Origin: UBA6016 sp041915365
Lineage (GTDB): Bacteria; Campylobacterota; Campylobacteria; Campylobacterales; UBA6016
Direction of reading: 5' to 3'
Assembly: GCA_041915365.1 (NCBI GenBank)
Contig: JAYSBP010000001.1
Coordinates: forward strand, 186,001 to 250,000
DNA length: 64,000 nucleotides
In this document: positions 23,768 through 33,271 of the stretch, piece after piece
How positions within the stretch are numbered: position 1 is the first letter of the stretch
Layout: each line of letters starts with the position of its first letter
Translations under genes and position numbers: made by a program
Notes under the pieces: model-generated
The model's database searches: none
The model's input: only the letters and a program-made list of their open reading frames with translations
What the model was told of the DNA's origin: nothing

Positions 23768-25279
23768 TCATGTTGCTTTTGATGGAATGAATACGCCCCA
23801 GTCCTTATCCATCTGCAAATCCACCACAGGCAGAATAATGTCAAGCGAATACCAGAATGGCTCAAATGTAGTATATTCACCATCTAAATTTTCGTTTTTT
23901 GTCCAGTTGTTTGTTTTGTTATACTCAGACTCTTTTGCTCCAAACTTTGTACCTAAATCACTAACATTGCACTCATAATAATCTTTTTTCTGAAAGACAA
24001 GTGGGTTGCTAGGAGCAAACACAGCAACACTAGCGGCATAACTATAAAAATAACCGCATGAGGCAAAAACACCGACCATTAGGGCAAATGTCCTCATCGG
24101 CTTATACCCGTATCCAGATATACCGCCATAAAAAAATTTAAATACCAATGAAACTACGGCAAATAGCAGAACAAAGGGGTAAACAAAAAACAGCCTCAAT
24201 CTAAAACTTTTTAAAGCGTCAATAAAATTTCTATTTCGCATCTTGTCGTGATAAGCAATCATTATCTCATTTGCGTCTTTTGTGTGTCCCATATCTCTCA
24301 ATACTTTTGCAAGTTGTTTGTACGGCTGCGGCTTAAACTCCAGTATTTTGTCAAGCCATTTTTTGCGTTTTTCAGCCTGAAAGTCATTGTGTATATGCCC
24401 ATACACAAAACCGTCAATAGATATGCTTGTCAATCCTTTGTGGCTCCAAAAAATCTCGTCATCTCTTAGGTCTTTTACTTTCACAGAATCCAAATCAAAG
24501 ACGCCGTCGATTTGTGCCTTAGCGCAAATCAAACTACTAGCAATCTGAGTCGCAACAAAATCAACCTTACCTTTTGTGTTAAACCCTTCATTTAGCCATA
24601 CACTGCCGCCTATCTCTGCCTTATCGCAGACCAGAGCCTTTCCATTTTCGTTTTCAAATATTCCGCCTCTACATGTTAAGTTGCTGCCTATTGTTGAGGA
24701 GTTGAAATTAACCTCACCTTTTGCGTTAAACCCTTCGTCTAACCATACATCGCCGCCTATCTCTGCCTTATCGCAGACCAGAGCCTTTCCATTTTCGTTT
24801 TCAAACTTTCCGTTGCTACATGTTAAGTTGCTGCCTATTGTTGAGGAGTTGAAATTAACCTCACCTTTTGCGTTAAACCCTTCGCCTAGCCATATACTGT
24901 CTTCGCACTTTAGTCCATTTGCATTTATGCCTTCTTTGGCTTCGCTACCTATGAGACTCAGTAGCCTTATTTTTGAGCGCATAATTACAATTTCATCTTC
25001 AAACAAAGAGCTCCAAAACCGAAACGGTAGATTTGTTTCACAACTTTCATAGTCAAACTTACCGCCTACATACGCCCCCGTAAACCAAATACCTTTTGGG
25101 TCGATACTATCTTTTTCTGTTAGTATCAAAGAACGCAAAAACTCGGCTCTTATTTCATTGTCGACTGTTTTCTCTGTCGGTCTGCTATTTGATATTTTCG
25201 CCATTTCACCATTTTTACAGGCATCAAGCAGTAGTTGTTCGGCAGGAAGTAGTGGTCTAAAATCTTTGATTGTTTTCAT
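23768..25279 (-). CDS. Membrane protein with tandem ~49-residue repeats, unknown function
   Basis: 503 residues. A charged N-terminal domain (1-120) is followed by repeats of about 49 residues (FNAKGEVNFNSSTIGSNL..., GKALVCDKAEIGG) from ~135 to ~260, predicted to form a beta-solenoid like pentapeptide-type proteins. Two membrane segments (~345-370 and ~395-418) and a periplasmic-like tail complete it. Similar repeat proteins are often labelled membrane-associated oxidoreductase, but no redox motif is seen. The frame ends at a TGA that seems to remove the last helix, so the product may be truncated or the locus decaying. Its start has no clear Shine-Dalgarno. Confidence 0.65.
   Translation of the reverse strand: MKTIKDFRPLLPAEQLLLDACKNGEMAKISNSRPTEKTVDNEIRAEFLRSLILTEKDSIDPKGIWFTGAYVGGKFDYESCETNLPFRFWSSLFEDEIVIMRSKIRLLSLIGSEAKEGINANGLKCEDSIWLGEGFNAKGEVNFNSSTIGSNLTCSNGKFENENGKALVCDKAEIGGDVWLDEGFNAKGEVNFNSSTIGSNLTCRGGIFENENGKALVCDKAEIGGSVWLNEGFNTKGKVDFVATQIASSLICAKAQIDGVFDLDSVKVKDLRDDEIFWSHKGLTSISIDGFVYGHIHNDFQAEKRKKWLDKILEFKPQPYKQLAKVLRDMGHTKDANEIMIAYHDKMRNRNFIDALKSFRLRLFFVYPFVLLFAVVSLVFKFFYGGISGYGYKPMRTFALMVGVFASCGYFYSYAASVAVFAPSNPLVFQKKDYYECNVSDLGTKFGAKESEYNKTNNWTKNENLDGEYTTFEPFWYSLDIILPVVDLQMDKDWGVFIPSKAT
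24584..24877 (-). repeat. Two tandem 147-bp repeats inside the membrane-protein gene
   Basis: Units at 24731-24877 and 24584-24730 are near-identical over most of their length (for example the shared stretch coding for NFNSSTIGSNLTC and the one coding for ENENGKALVCDKAEIGG). A third, diverged half-unit follows. Each encodes 49 residues, so copy-number change would keep the frame. The high identity points to recent duplication. Confidence 0.85.
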
Positions 25280-25327
25280 CGTAGTTACCCTGAAAAGGTT
25301 TGTTTTTTAAAGTATAGCGAAGTAGAT

Positions 25328-27103
25328 TTACAAAAACCTCTTCTCGTACCATCTACTAAAGATATAGAGGCTCCAGAGGTGGTGACGGAAGCCCTTGTCT
25401 TTGCGGTGTTTCAGGTAAAACTCGATGTTTTGGGAGTCAAACAGTCCACTCTCGGCGGCAACGCGCCGCACCACATCCATATCGCCACTCTCCCGTAGCC
25501 ACTCCATAAACGGATAGCTGAACCCTTTCTTGCGGCGAGCTGTGATGGACGGGTGGAGGATGTCGGCAAAAGCTTCTTTGAGGAAGGATTTTGGGGATGA
25601 TGGGTATTTGATATGGCTAGGCAGAGAAAACGAGTGCTTCACAAACTCTATATCCAGAAACGGCGCTCTCACCTCTACTCCGTTTGCCATCGAGACCCTA
25701 TCGACCTTGTGCAGCAGAGCCTCATCCAGCCATGTGCGCAAATCAACAAAAGACGCCCACCTCCAATAGTCCCCACCGTCAAACTCTGCAAATACGGAGC
25801 TAAGAAGCTCCATCGAATCTACGGCAGATGAGGGCATCAGTCTGGCTCTTTGCGAATCAAGAAAACTCTCGCCGTATCCACGATATACTGGCTCATCTTT
25901 TGTAGCCCTGAGATACCACTCCCACTCTTTGTTATAGGCGACATTTGCCTCTAGGTGATTTCGTAGCCACCCTTTGTGCGGGGCGGAGCGGAGTGCTTCA
26001 AATTTGGCGTATTCTCCGTATTTGCGGTATCCATAGTATTGCTCATCGCTCCCCTCACCGCTCAGGACGCATTTGACGCCATCACCCCTGATATGACGCA
26101 TCAAAAAATCAAGAGGCAACGCCGCAGGGTCGGATAGCGGCTCATCCATATAATCTAGGAATTTGTCGAGAGAGTCAAAAAAATCGCTCTTTGAAAATAT
26201 AAACTCGCTATGTCTTGAACCGTAAATCTCGGCGGTCTCACGAGCAAGCGGCCTCTCATCATACGCCTCGTTGCCTTCATATCCGACGGTAAAGGTGCGG
26301 AGTCTCTTACCGTGTATCTTTGTAGCGGCGGCAAGCACAAGGGCACTATCTAGCCCACCTGAGAGCAGGGAGCCTACCTCTACGTCCGCAGAGAGCCGAA
26401 GCTCCAATGCCTCAAAAAACAGCTCCCTAGTACGCCGTACTGCCTCGTCATACGAGAGTTCGCACATCGGGGCGAGGGAGGTATCAAACCGCTCTACCCT
26501 ATACTCCGTGCCGTCAAACTCCAGCGTCTCTCCAGCCCCAAGCCTATACACGCCCTCGTATATCGTGTGCGGGACGACTGGAGAGAGAAAGCCAAAAAAG
26601 CCGTTTAGCCCCTCTTTTGATACGCTCTTTGTGGATAGATGTGGCAGTATCGCCTTGATTTCGCTTGCGAATATGAGTGAGCCGTTTTGAAGGGAGTAAA
26701 AAAGAGGTTTTTTGCCCACTGGGTCACGGGCCAGAAGCAGCCGCCGCCCATCCCAAAAAGATAAGGCGTACATCCCACGAAGCCTAGATAAAAAAGATTT
26801 GCCATGTCGCAGCAGACCGTGAAGTATGACACTACCCTCTGTAAAAGGGTGCAAAAGCCCAAGTTCGTCAGCCAATGCACGGTAATTGTAAATCTCGCCG
26901 TTAAAAACAAGCCTCGCCGTACTCTCAGCAAAAACGCCACCGCTTTGGTCTATATCCATAATAGCAAGGCGAGTCTGCCCAAAGAAATAACCGCTGCCCT
27001 CATCAAAATCTATGCCATCAGTGCCACGAGGAGCTAGCGTCTCAAGTGATTTTCTAGCGGTATGCGTATCATATCGCCCAACAATGCCGAATATTCCGCA
27101 CAT
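25328..27103 (-). CDS. asnB: Asparagine synthetase (glutamine-hydrolysing) paralogue 1
   Basis: 591 residues. The N-terminal glutaminase domain has nucleophile Cys2 (MCGIFG), RGTDG in place of the usual RGPDG, and FNGEIYNY. The C-terminal synthetase domain has the PPi loop LSGGLDSA. Family members transfer glutamine-derived ammonia to a carboxylate activated as acyl-AMP; the classic product is asparagine. Being the last gene of a glycan operon with three paralogues, it may instead amidate a sugar acid, as WbpS does in Pseudomonas O-antigen synthesis (inference). Six bases separate it from the acetyltransferase upstream. Confidence 0.9.
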   Translation of the reverse strand: MCGIFGIVGRYDTHTARKSLETLAPRGTDGIDFDEGSGYFFGQTRLAIMDIDQSGGVFAESTARLVFNGEIYNYRALADELGLLHPFTEGSVILHGLLRHGKSFLSRLRGMYALSFWDGRRLLLARDPVGKKPLFYSLQNGSLIFASEIKAILPHLSTKSVSKEGLNGFFGFLSPVVPHTIYEGVYRLGAGETLEFDGTEYRVERFDTSLAPMCELSYDEAVRRTRELFFEALELRLSADVEVGSLLSGGLDSALVLAAATKIHGKRLRTFTVGYEGNEAYDERPLARETAEIYGSRHSEFIFSKSDFFDSLDKFLDYMDEPLSDPAALPLDFLMRHIRGDGVKCVLSGEGSDEQYYGYRKYGEYAKFEALRSAPHKGWLRNHLEANVAYNKEWEWYLRATKDEPVYRGYGESFLDSQRARLMPSSAVDSMELLSSVFAEFDGGDYWRWASFVDLRTWLDEALLHKVDRVSMANGVEVRAPFLDIEFVKHSFSLPSHIKYPSSPKSFLKEAFADILHPSITARRKKGFSYPFMEWLRESGDMDVVRRVAAESGLFDSQNIEFYLKHRKDKGFRHHLWSLYIFSRWYEKRFL

Positions 27104-27109
27104 AGCTCG

Positions 27110-27679
27110 CTAAAGAAGCGCCACCTTGCCGTTTTCCAACTTGTATCTGCTGCCATCAGACTCATCAATAGCTAAACAGTCAGAGCCAAACTCCAGCTTG
27201 TACCCAGCTTTTGAATACCACCCTTTTATCCTAGCCGGATTACCGTATACAAGCGCAAAATCAGGTACGTCTTTTGTTACCGTGCTGCCGGCTCCGACAA
27301 AAACGTATTCACCTATTGTCGTGCCGCACACAATAGTAGAGTTGGCACCTAAACTTGCGCCTTTTTTGACTATAGTTTTTTTATACTCTTCTTTTCGCAC
27401 TATAAAGCTTCTAGGGTTAGTCACATTCGTAAATACTACAGAGGGGCCAACAAATACGTCATCTTCTATGACTACGCCGTCATATAGGCTGATGTTGTTT
27501 TGCACTTTGACACCGTTGCCGATGAGAGCATTTGGACCTATGACGCAGTTTTGCCCAAATGAGCAGTTTTTGCCTATTTTTGTGCCGCTAATTACATGAG
27601 AGAAGTGCCATATCTTTGTCCCCTCACCTATCTCTACATTGTCATCTACATACGATGATTCATGTACAAAAAAATTCAT
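27110..27679 (-). CDS. Left-handed beta-helix N-acetyltransferase (WbpD/WlbB-like)
   Basis: 189 residues from ATG 27679, which overlaps the aminotransferase stop as ATGA; the frame upstream of it has no support. Repeated hexapeptides (IGEGTKIWHFSHV, IGKNCSFGQNC, IGPNALIG) form the left-handed beta-helix, with VYGNPARIKGW near the end. Known relatives acetylate the 3-amino group of UDP-2-acetamido-3-amino-uronic acid, using acetyl-CoA. The adjacent aminotransferase and oxidoreductase would make that substrate, so the three form a UDP-diNAc-uronate set. Confidence 0.88.
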   Translation of the reverse strand: MNFFVHESSYVDDNVEIGEGTKIWHFSHVISGTKIGKNCSFGQNCVIGPNALIGNGVKVQNNISLYDGVVIEDDVFVGPSVVFTNVTNPRSFIVRKEEYKKTIVKKGASLGANSTIVCGTTIGEYVFVGAGSTVTKDVPDFALVYGNPARIKGWYSKAGYKLEFGSDCLAIDESDGSRYKLENGKVALL

Positions 27680-28761
27680 TTTGCAACCCCAAAAAACTCT
27701 TTTATTTTTTCGCACACAAAAATGGCATCACTCTCACTTAGGTGCTCACCTATTGGTAGTGATAAAAGTTTTCCATCTGCGTGACATGCAAAAAATTTGC
27801 TTGTATCTTGCGTTATATACGAATATGCCTCAAGCTTGGGAAGAGCTATCGGATAATGTATGCCGGTTTCTATACCGCATGAGGTCAAAAACTCTTTTAG
27901 CTCATCTCTTCTATCTGTCCGTATTACGAACAAATGCCATGCTTGGCGTCTGTCAATATAGACTTTCGGTAATGCAATAGGAGTATCGGAAAGCTCTCTC
28001 AGATATGTATTTGCAACCGCCTCTCTTCTGTCAAGCCAGCCGTCCAAATACGGAAGTTTTACGTCGAGCACCGCAGCCTGAAGCCCGTCAAGCCTAGAGT
28101 TCCTGCCTTCAAATTCATGCTCATATTTGGCTATGCGCCCATGGTTTGCTATCATTCTAGCTTTTCTAGCAAAAGCATCATTGTTTGTCATTATCGCTCC
28201 GCCATCTCCGTATGCACCTAGGTTTTTGCCAGGGTAAAAGCTAAAAGTCGCCATATCGCCAAATGTACCGACCTTATGCCCCTTATATTCAGCTCCATGA
28301 GCTTGTGCACAGTCTTCTATAAGCACTAGGGAGTGTTTGATACAAAATGCTTTTATCTTGTCCATATCACAGGGCAATCCGTACAAATGCACACAAATCA
28401 CGGCTTTCAAACCATCTACTATATTTGGCTCTATCGTATAATCATCATTAACATCAGCAAAAATAACCTCAAATCCGGCGTTTGTGACCGCTTCCGATGT
28501 AGCTATAAAACTATTTGCAGGCACTAGGACTTTCGCCCCTTTTGGCAAACCTAACGAGCACAAGGCTATCTCTAAGGCATCCGTACCGTTACCGACTCCA
28601 ATGCAGTGCTTAGCACCGATATATGCCGCAAAATTAATCTCAAAGTTTTTAACCCTCTCGCCGCCTATATAAGCCGAGTTTGCTATCACACCCGCTATCG
28701 CATCGTCGATTTCACTTTTGATACCCAGATATTGAGCATGAAGGTCCAAAAACTTAATCAA
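27676..28761 (-). CDS. DegT-family PLP aminotransferase (WbpE/WlbC-like)
   Basis: 361 residues of the sugar aminotransferase family. The PLP lysine lies in SFYPGKNLGAYGDGG, with GVGNGTDALEIAL (phosphate contact), EDCAQAHGAEY and HNGRI-like active-site segments. The closest functional type is the UDP-3-keto-uronate aminotransferase WbpE, because the WbpB-like and WbpD-like genes flank it in the same operon. It overlaps the methyltransferase gene by eight bases. Other 3- or 4-aminations cannot be ruled out. Confidence 0.87.
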   Translation of the reverse strand: MIKFLDLHAQYLGIKSEIDDAIAGVIANSAYIGGERVKNFEINFAAYIGAKHCIGVGNGTDALEIALCSLGLPKGAKVLVPANSFIATSEAVTNAGFEVIFADVNDDYTIEPNIVDGLKAVICVHLYGLPCDMDKIKAFCIKHSLVLIEDCAQAHGAEYKGHKVGTFGDMATFSFYPGKNLGAYGDGGAIMTNNDAFARKARMIANHGRIAKYEHEFEGRNSRLDGLQAAVLDVKLPYLDGWLDRREAVANTYLRELSDTPIALPKVYIDRRQAWHLFVIRTDRRDELKEFLTSCGIETGIHYPIALPKLEAYSYITQDTSKFFACHADGKLLSLPIGEHLSESDAIFVCEKIKEFFGVAK

Positions 28762-29413
28762 TATGACAAATTCCTATCTTGCCAAGATGTTCGAATTTAT
28801 TTGCTCCCGCTTCCGAGCTTATTAACTCCCACGCTTCTTTCATACCCTCCGACCACGATATATCGTCAAATGCCATCACGGAGCCTTTTGCCATAAACGG
28901 CAGTATCTGACGGTAGTACTTCACGGTGGCGTCTTTGTCGTGGTGTCCGTCTATAAAAGCAAAATCAATAGGCGATATATCCGTTAAAGTCTTATCAAGT
29001 ACATCTGTAAAACGTCCGACTACCTGCACTATATTCTTACAATTTGCTTTTTCAATATTTGAAGCAGCTATGGCGGCTATCTCTTTTGCACCCTCTATCG
29101 TATATACTTTCGTATCGGCACTGGCTAAAGCCATCGTAATAGAAAAAAACCCACAGCAAGTCCCAAGCTCCAAAACAACTTTTGGCTTTTGCTCTTTGAC
29201 TAGCGTATAAATCCACTCACTCCACTCGTTTTTTAACCCTATTGAGGAGAGCTTGCCGACCGTAGTCTCGGCTTCTTTACCTCTTGCCATCTCCTCTTCT
29301 GTGCGCTTGTCATCAGGACTACCGGCTCCAAAATCTAAAAATTTTATGACACTTTCGTCTTGCATACCGTCAGCTCTTAGGCTCGTTACAAGAGCTAGAT
29401 TTTTTTTTGTCAT
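28754..29413 (-). CDS. SAM-dependent O-methyltransferase (Methyltransf_24/CmcI type)
   Basis: 219 residues with a class I methyltransferase fold: SAM loop LELGTCCGFFSI near residue 84, acidic ribose contact VYTIEG, and the metal/catalytic run FAFIDGHHDKD. The closing FDDISWSEG segment is typical of the CmcI/Methyltransf_24 group that methylates hydroxyls. It lies between the oxidoreductase and aminotransferase of the uronic-acid set, so a methyl ether on a glycan residue is plausible. Acceptor unknown. Confidence 0.82.
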   Translation of the reverse strand: MTKKNLALVTSLRADGMQDESVIKFLDFGAGSPDDKRTEEEMARGKEAETTVGKLSSIGLKNEWSEWIYTLVKEQKPKVVLELGTCCGFFSITMALASADTKVYTIEGAKEIAAIAASNIEKANCKNIVQVVGRFTDVLDKTLTDISPIDFAFIDGHHDKDATVKYYRQILPFMAKGSVMAFDDISWSEGMKEAWELISSEAGANKFEHLGKIGICHID

Positions 29414-29425
29414 TATCGTTTAGCA

Positions 29426-30484
29426 TTAGTGCCCCAGTCTGCATTTTTTTGGTGTAAAGTGCAAAAATACTTCTTCACCGGTTTCAATAGACTCATAAAT
29501 AGCCATGATAAGCTCTAGGCTTCGTCTACCTTCAAGCCCATCCACAAGAGCCTTACCACCGTTTTCTATGCAGTCTACGACATGCTCGTAATATGCTTTA
29601 TGTCCGAAACCATACACATCTGGCGGGTTTGTCGAAAAGTCTCTTTTGATTATCTCGTCTTCATTATTTACGTCTTTAAACTGCCAATGCCTGATTTCAT
29701 TGACCGCAAAACCACCTATCTCCACGCTTCCGTTTTCACCCAGTATTGATACTGAACCCTCTAAATCTTTTGGTCTTGTGGCAGTAGTCGCCTCTATGAT
29801 ACCCAGTGCGCCGTTTTTAAATTTTAACACGGCTACACCTGTATCCTCGACCTCGATATTCACAAGCTGCGTTGCGCTTTTAGCAAATACGCTCTCTACA
29901 TCACCCATTAGCCACTCAAGCAAATCTATGTGATGGCTTGCCTGATTAGTAAATACGCCACCATCCATTGCCCATGTACCACGCCACTCATCTTGATCGT
30001 AGTATTTTTGGTCCCTGCACCATCTTACCCGCACAGTTCCCATAGTTAATTTGCCAAATCTTCCGGCTTGCATAGCCTCTCTCAGCTTTACCACCGGAAG
30101 GTTGTACCTATTTTGCTTAATCACAAATAGCCTGATACCATTTTCGTCGCATGCCCTAATCATCTTATCAGCATCTTCTAGCGTTAACGCCATAGGTTTC
30201 TCGACTATAATATGTTTTTTATATGGAGCAATGGCAAGCGTATGGGAAGCATGTAGTCCACTGGGTGTCAAAATACTTACAGCATCGATGCTCTTTTCAA
30301 TAGCCATCATCTCATACAGATTTGTGTAGTAATTTACACCGTATTTTTCACCAAACTCCTTGGCTCTTTTTTCATTACTATCGCAAACACATGCAAGCTT
30401 CGCGCCGCCAATATGTCCACCACCTAAAAGCTCAGCATGACGAACAGCTATTCTTCCACATCCAAGTAAGGCTATATTCAACAT
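29426..30484 (-). CDS. Gfo/Idh/MocA oxidoreductase (WbpB-like)
   Basis: 352 residues. The N-terminal Rossmann domain has IALLGCGRIAVRHAE, and the signature VEKPMALT near residue 96 carries the active-site Lys. The substrate domain holds RWCRDQKYYDQDEWRG and ASHHIDLLEWLMG with the catalytic His. In the known pathway WbpB oxidises UDP-GlcNAc-uronate at C3, before amination by WbpE and acetylation by WbpD; all three types are clustered here. The UDP-GlcNAc 6-dehydrogenase (WbpA) that would start the pathway is not in the window. Confidence 0.87.
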   Translation of the reverse strand: MLNIALLGCGRIAVRHAELLGGGHIGGAKLACVCDSNEKRAKEFGEKYGVNYYTNLYEMMAIEKSIDAVSILTPSGLHASHTLAIAPYKKHIIVEKPMALTLEDADKMIRACDENGIRLFVIKQNRYNLPVVKLREAMQAGRFGKLTMGTVRVRWCRDQKYYDQDEWRGTWAMDGGVFTNQASHHIDLLEWLMGDVESVFAKSATQLVNIEVEDTGVAVLKFKNGALGIIEATTATRPKDLEGSVSILGENGSVEIGGFAVNEIRHWQFKDVNNEDEIIKRDFSTNPPDVYGFGHKAYYEHVVDCIENGGKALVDGLEGRRSLELIMAIYESIETGEEVFLHFTPKKCRLGH

Positions 30485-30494
30485 TTGCTACTCG

Positions 30495-31574
30495 TTATTT
30501 TTTGATTATTTCTTCTATTTTATCGATAATCATGGAAAAATTACACTCTCCACGGCAAAAATACGCCCTATTGTCCATTTTTTTGCCTACTAGCTTTTTT
30601 GATAGCTCAAGCGCTTCATCTTCGCTATTAGTCCAGTGCATAATGCCGTTTTGTATCAAGTATTGGTCATGGTAAAGCCAAATTGACCTCGTTGATATTG
30701 TAGGTACACCATAAAAGACGGATTCCAGATTCATCGTACCACCGCCACCGATGAATAAATCTATAAAAGGGTAGAACTCTTCCGGACGTAGCTTCTCTTT
30801 GAGTACTGTAGCTATGCGGCCAAAATCTCTTTCAAGGTATTCACTCTCATATCTGGGCATTATTACGACATTGACATCCATTTCTGTCTTAAGTCTAGGT
30901 ATTATAGAGTAAAGAAGCGGGAGCTTCTCTGTAACGTAATGCGCCTTGTACTCCTCCTCCCTTACCATGACCGTCATCTTACCGTTGTTTATGCCGTATC
31001 TCTTTCTAAAGTCGTTTTTATCTTCGGCTTTTATGTCTTTCATCCATAGGCATACGTCAACAAAGTCGTATGGGATTATTTGCTCGTCGCTAAGAGCCAA
31101 ATTTGCGAACATTGAACGAGGCATAATATACGGATAAAAAAATAAGTTAGAGTATGGAAGCGTGAGTCTCGTTACCGGAGTTATGTTTTTTGGGCTCTCC
31201 AAATCACCCGGATACGTAACAGCTGGCGTATCATAGATATTTACAACGGGAATACCAAGCCCAAAGGCAACATGCACACTATCCACGACGGCACCACAGA
31301 TAAGCACTTTTGGCACACCTATCTGCCTGAAAATATCCAAAAATTCTTTCTGGCGGAAAATCCTAGCTTGAAATTTGTCAAGAAGGGTGCCGCCACCGTA
31401 TTCACCTAACACAGCGTGTTCTATGCCATTCAACTCCAAAATCTCTTTTGCTTCCGTATAGTGCGGAGCATACCTGGTAGTTACAAATACCTTATGTCCC
31501 CTAGCCTTAAGCTCGGGAATCATTTTGCTAAAAAACATTGCATATTTAGGCGTACCTACGTCTATCCAAATCAT
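30495..31574 (-). CDS. DUF354 glycosyltransferase-like protein
   Basis: 359 residues. DUF354 (PF04007) proteins have a GT-B-like fold resembling UDP-GlcNAc 2-epimerases. Visible features are the opening IWIDVGTPKYAMFF, EYGGGTLLDK, NIYDTPAVTYPG and the late FIGGGGTMNLESVFYGVP, which resembles the nucleotide-binding loop of GT-B enzymes. Function is unknown, but it is common in archaeal and bacterial surface-sugar loci. It overlaps the asparagine-synthetase paralogue 2 gene by four bases (ATGA). Confidence 0.85.
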   Translation of the reverse strand: MIWIDVGTPKYAMFFSKMIPELKARGHKVFVTTRYAPHYTEAKEILELNGIEHAVLGEYGGGTLLDKFQARIFRQKEFLDIFRQIGVPKVLICGAVVDSVHVAFGLGIPVVNIYDTPAVTYPGDLESPKNITPVTRLTLPYSNLFFYPYIMPRSMFANLALSDEQIIPYDFVDVCLWMKDIKAEDKNDFRKRYGINNGKMTVMVREEEYKAHYVTEKLPLLYSIIPRLKTEMDVNVVIMPRYESEYLERDFGRIATVLKEKLRPEEFYPFIDLFIGGGGTMNLESVFYGVPTISTRSIWLYHDQYLIQNGIMHWTNSEDEALELSKKLVGKKMDNRAYFCRGECNFSMIIDKIEEIIKK

Positions 31575-33271
31575 ATAAGCTTTTTCAGCCTCTCGTAAAA
31601 AAATATCCTGACATCTACAGTATTATCGGCAACCCTTCCAAGCTCATGCATCCAAGCCATATCCGGAGCCTCAAAACCTTTTTTATCTTTTCTAAATGCT
31701 ATATCGTCGCCTATGTATCTTGCGAGTATTTTACGCAATAAAAACTTGCTGTAGCCGTTACGGAATTTGTATCCGTTTGGCAGGCTATGCGCCATCTCCA
31801 CTATGCGATAGTCCGTAAAGGGTGTGCGATTTTCTACGCCAAAACGCATTGCATTGCGATCTTCAAAACGAAGCAACATCGGCAAATTGAATTTGATGGT
31901 ATCAAGATAAAGCGCTTTTTGAGGACTGGAGACAAACTTTTCTAGTAGTAGATCGTAGTTTGGCTCATAGCTTGGAAATAGTTCTCTTATTTTTGCCAAA
32001 GATTTTTTATTATCGTCAATTATCATCTCTTTTTTTATCTTTCTTGGCAGTGTAAACTTCTTGCCAAGCTCATAATCGCGTCTTGCATCGTCACCGTACA
32101 CATATTGCCTATCTGTAAAATTTTGCTTATTTCGCGTCAAAAATCTAGCAACATGATGATAATACCCACCAAACAGCTCATCTGCACCCTGCCCAGTTAC
32201 TGCAACTTTGGAGTATTTCGATAGCTCTTTAAATACGACATACTGCACAAAAGTCGAAAAACTCCTAGTCATATCCGATTGTGTATACAAAAAGTCATCC
32301 ATCAGCTCTTTTAGCTCATTGATATGCGGTGATAATTTGGTCAGGCGAAGCCCAAGGCGATTAGCAACAATATCCATGTATTGACTCTCATCGGATGATG
32401 GATACTGCGGAAATACGGCTCCAAAATAGTGCATATCTTTACCGTTTTTTGCAAGCAGAGCAGAAATCAACGAGCTATCTATACCACCGGAAAGCAGCAT
32501 CCCGACTTCTACGTCCGAGCGAAGCCTCAATAAAAGTGCGGACTCAAATAGTGCCTCAAACTCATCGCAATAGTTTTCAAACTCTTTTTTGTCAAACTTT
32601 TTCCTAGGCTCTGCGCAAGCTGGCAATCTCCAGTATCTTTTCACGGTTAATTTGCTACTTTTAGTGTCAAATATGCCGTAATGCGCAGCTGGTAAATGCT
32701 TTATACCTTTATATATAGTCGCCTCGGAGTAGTCATTGATATTAAAAAGTATGGAGTCACAAAGAATTTGCTCGTCGAACTCTAGGCTTTGAATGGCTTT
32801 AAACGCTTTAACTTCAGAGGCAAAAAATAGCTTGCCTTCTTTTAGCATGTAATAAAATGGCTTATTTCCAAGCCTATCACGGGCTAAAAATATTTTTTTG
32901 GTTTTTTGATTGTATATACAGAACGCAAAATCACCGTTAAATTTTTCGAGGCACGCCAAACCCCATTCTCTATAGGCTTTGAGCAGAACCTCACTATCGC
33001 TAGAGGTATGAAAAATAACACCCCTATTTTGAAGTTCGCTTTTTATCTCTACGTAATTGTATATCTCGCCGTTATATATGAGCACCAGCTCTCCGTCAAG
33101 CATCGGCTGCGAAGCTTCATCGCTGAGGTCTATGATGCTCAAGCGATTGTGTGCCAGCAATACAAGCTCATCAGAAAAAACTCCACTGCCATCAGGCCCC
33201 CTGTGTAGCATTGTATTGGATGCTTTTTCAATAAGCGTAGATGAAATGTTACCGCCAGCTATAGAACACAT
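31571..33271 (-). CDS. asnB: Asparagine synthetase (glutamine-hydrolysing) paralogue 2
   Basis: 566 residues. Glutaminase nucleophile Cys2 (MCSIAGG), RGPDGSG and YNGEIYNY; synthetase PPi loop LSGGIDSSL and later GQGADELFGGY. Both active sites look intact. The gene overlaps the glycosyltransferase upstream by 13 bases and DUF354 downstream by four. Amidation of a sugar carboxylate is as likely as asparagine synthesis in this context (inference). The sequence differs strongly from paralogues 1, 3 and 4, so it is not a recent duplicate. Confidence 0.9.
   Translation of the reverse strand: MCSIAGGNISSTLIEKASNTMLHRGPDGSGVFSDELVLLAHNRLSIIDLSDEASQPMLDGELVLIYNGEIYNYVEIKSELQNRGVIFHTSSDSEVLLKAYREWGLACLEKFNGDFAFCIYNQKTKKIFLARDRLGNKPFYYMLKEGKLFFASEVKAFKAIQSLEFDEQILCDSILFNINDYSEATIYKGIKHLPAAHYGIFDTKSSKLTVKRYWRLPACAEPRKKFDKKEFENYCDEFEALFESALLLRLRSDVEVGMLLSGGIDSSLISALLAKNGKDMHYFGAVFPQYPSSDESQYMDIVANRLGLRLTKLSPHINELKELMDDFLYTQSDMTRSFSTFVQYVVFKELSKYSKVAVTGQGADELFGGYYHHVARFLTRNKQNFTDRQYVYGDDARRDYELGKKFTLPRKIKKEMIIDDNKKSLAKIRELFPSYEPNYDLLLEKFVSSPQKALYLDTIKFNLPMLLRFEDRNAMRFGVENRTPFTDYRIVEMAHSLPNGYKFRNGYSKFLLRKILARYIGDDIAFRKDKKGFEAPDMAWMHELGRVADNTVDVRIFFYERLKKLI

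Noticed and set aside
23768..23770. Selenocysteine at the in-frame TGA
   Set aside because: No redox-active context around the codon and no clear SECIS hairpin immediately downstream; a TGG-to-TGA change is simpler.
24584..24877. CRISPR-like array
   Set aside because: Repeats are contiguous, 147 bp, in frame and coding; there are no spacers.
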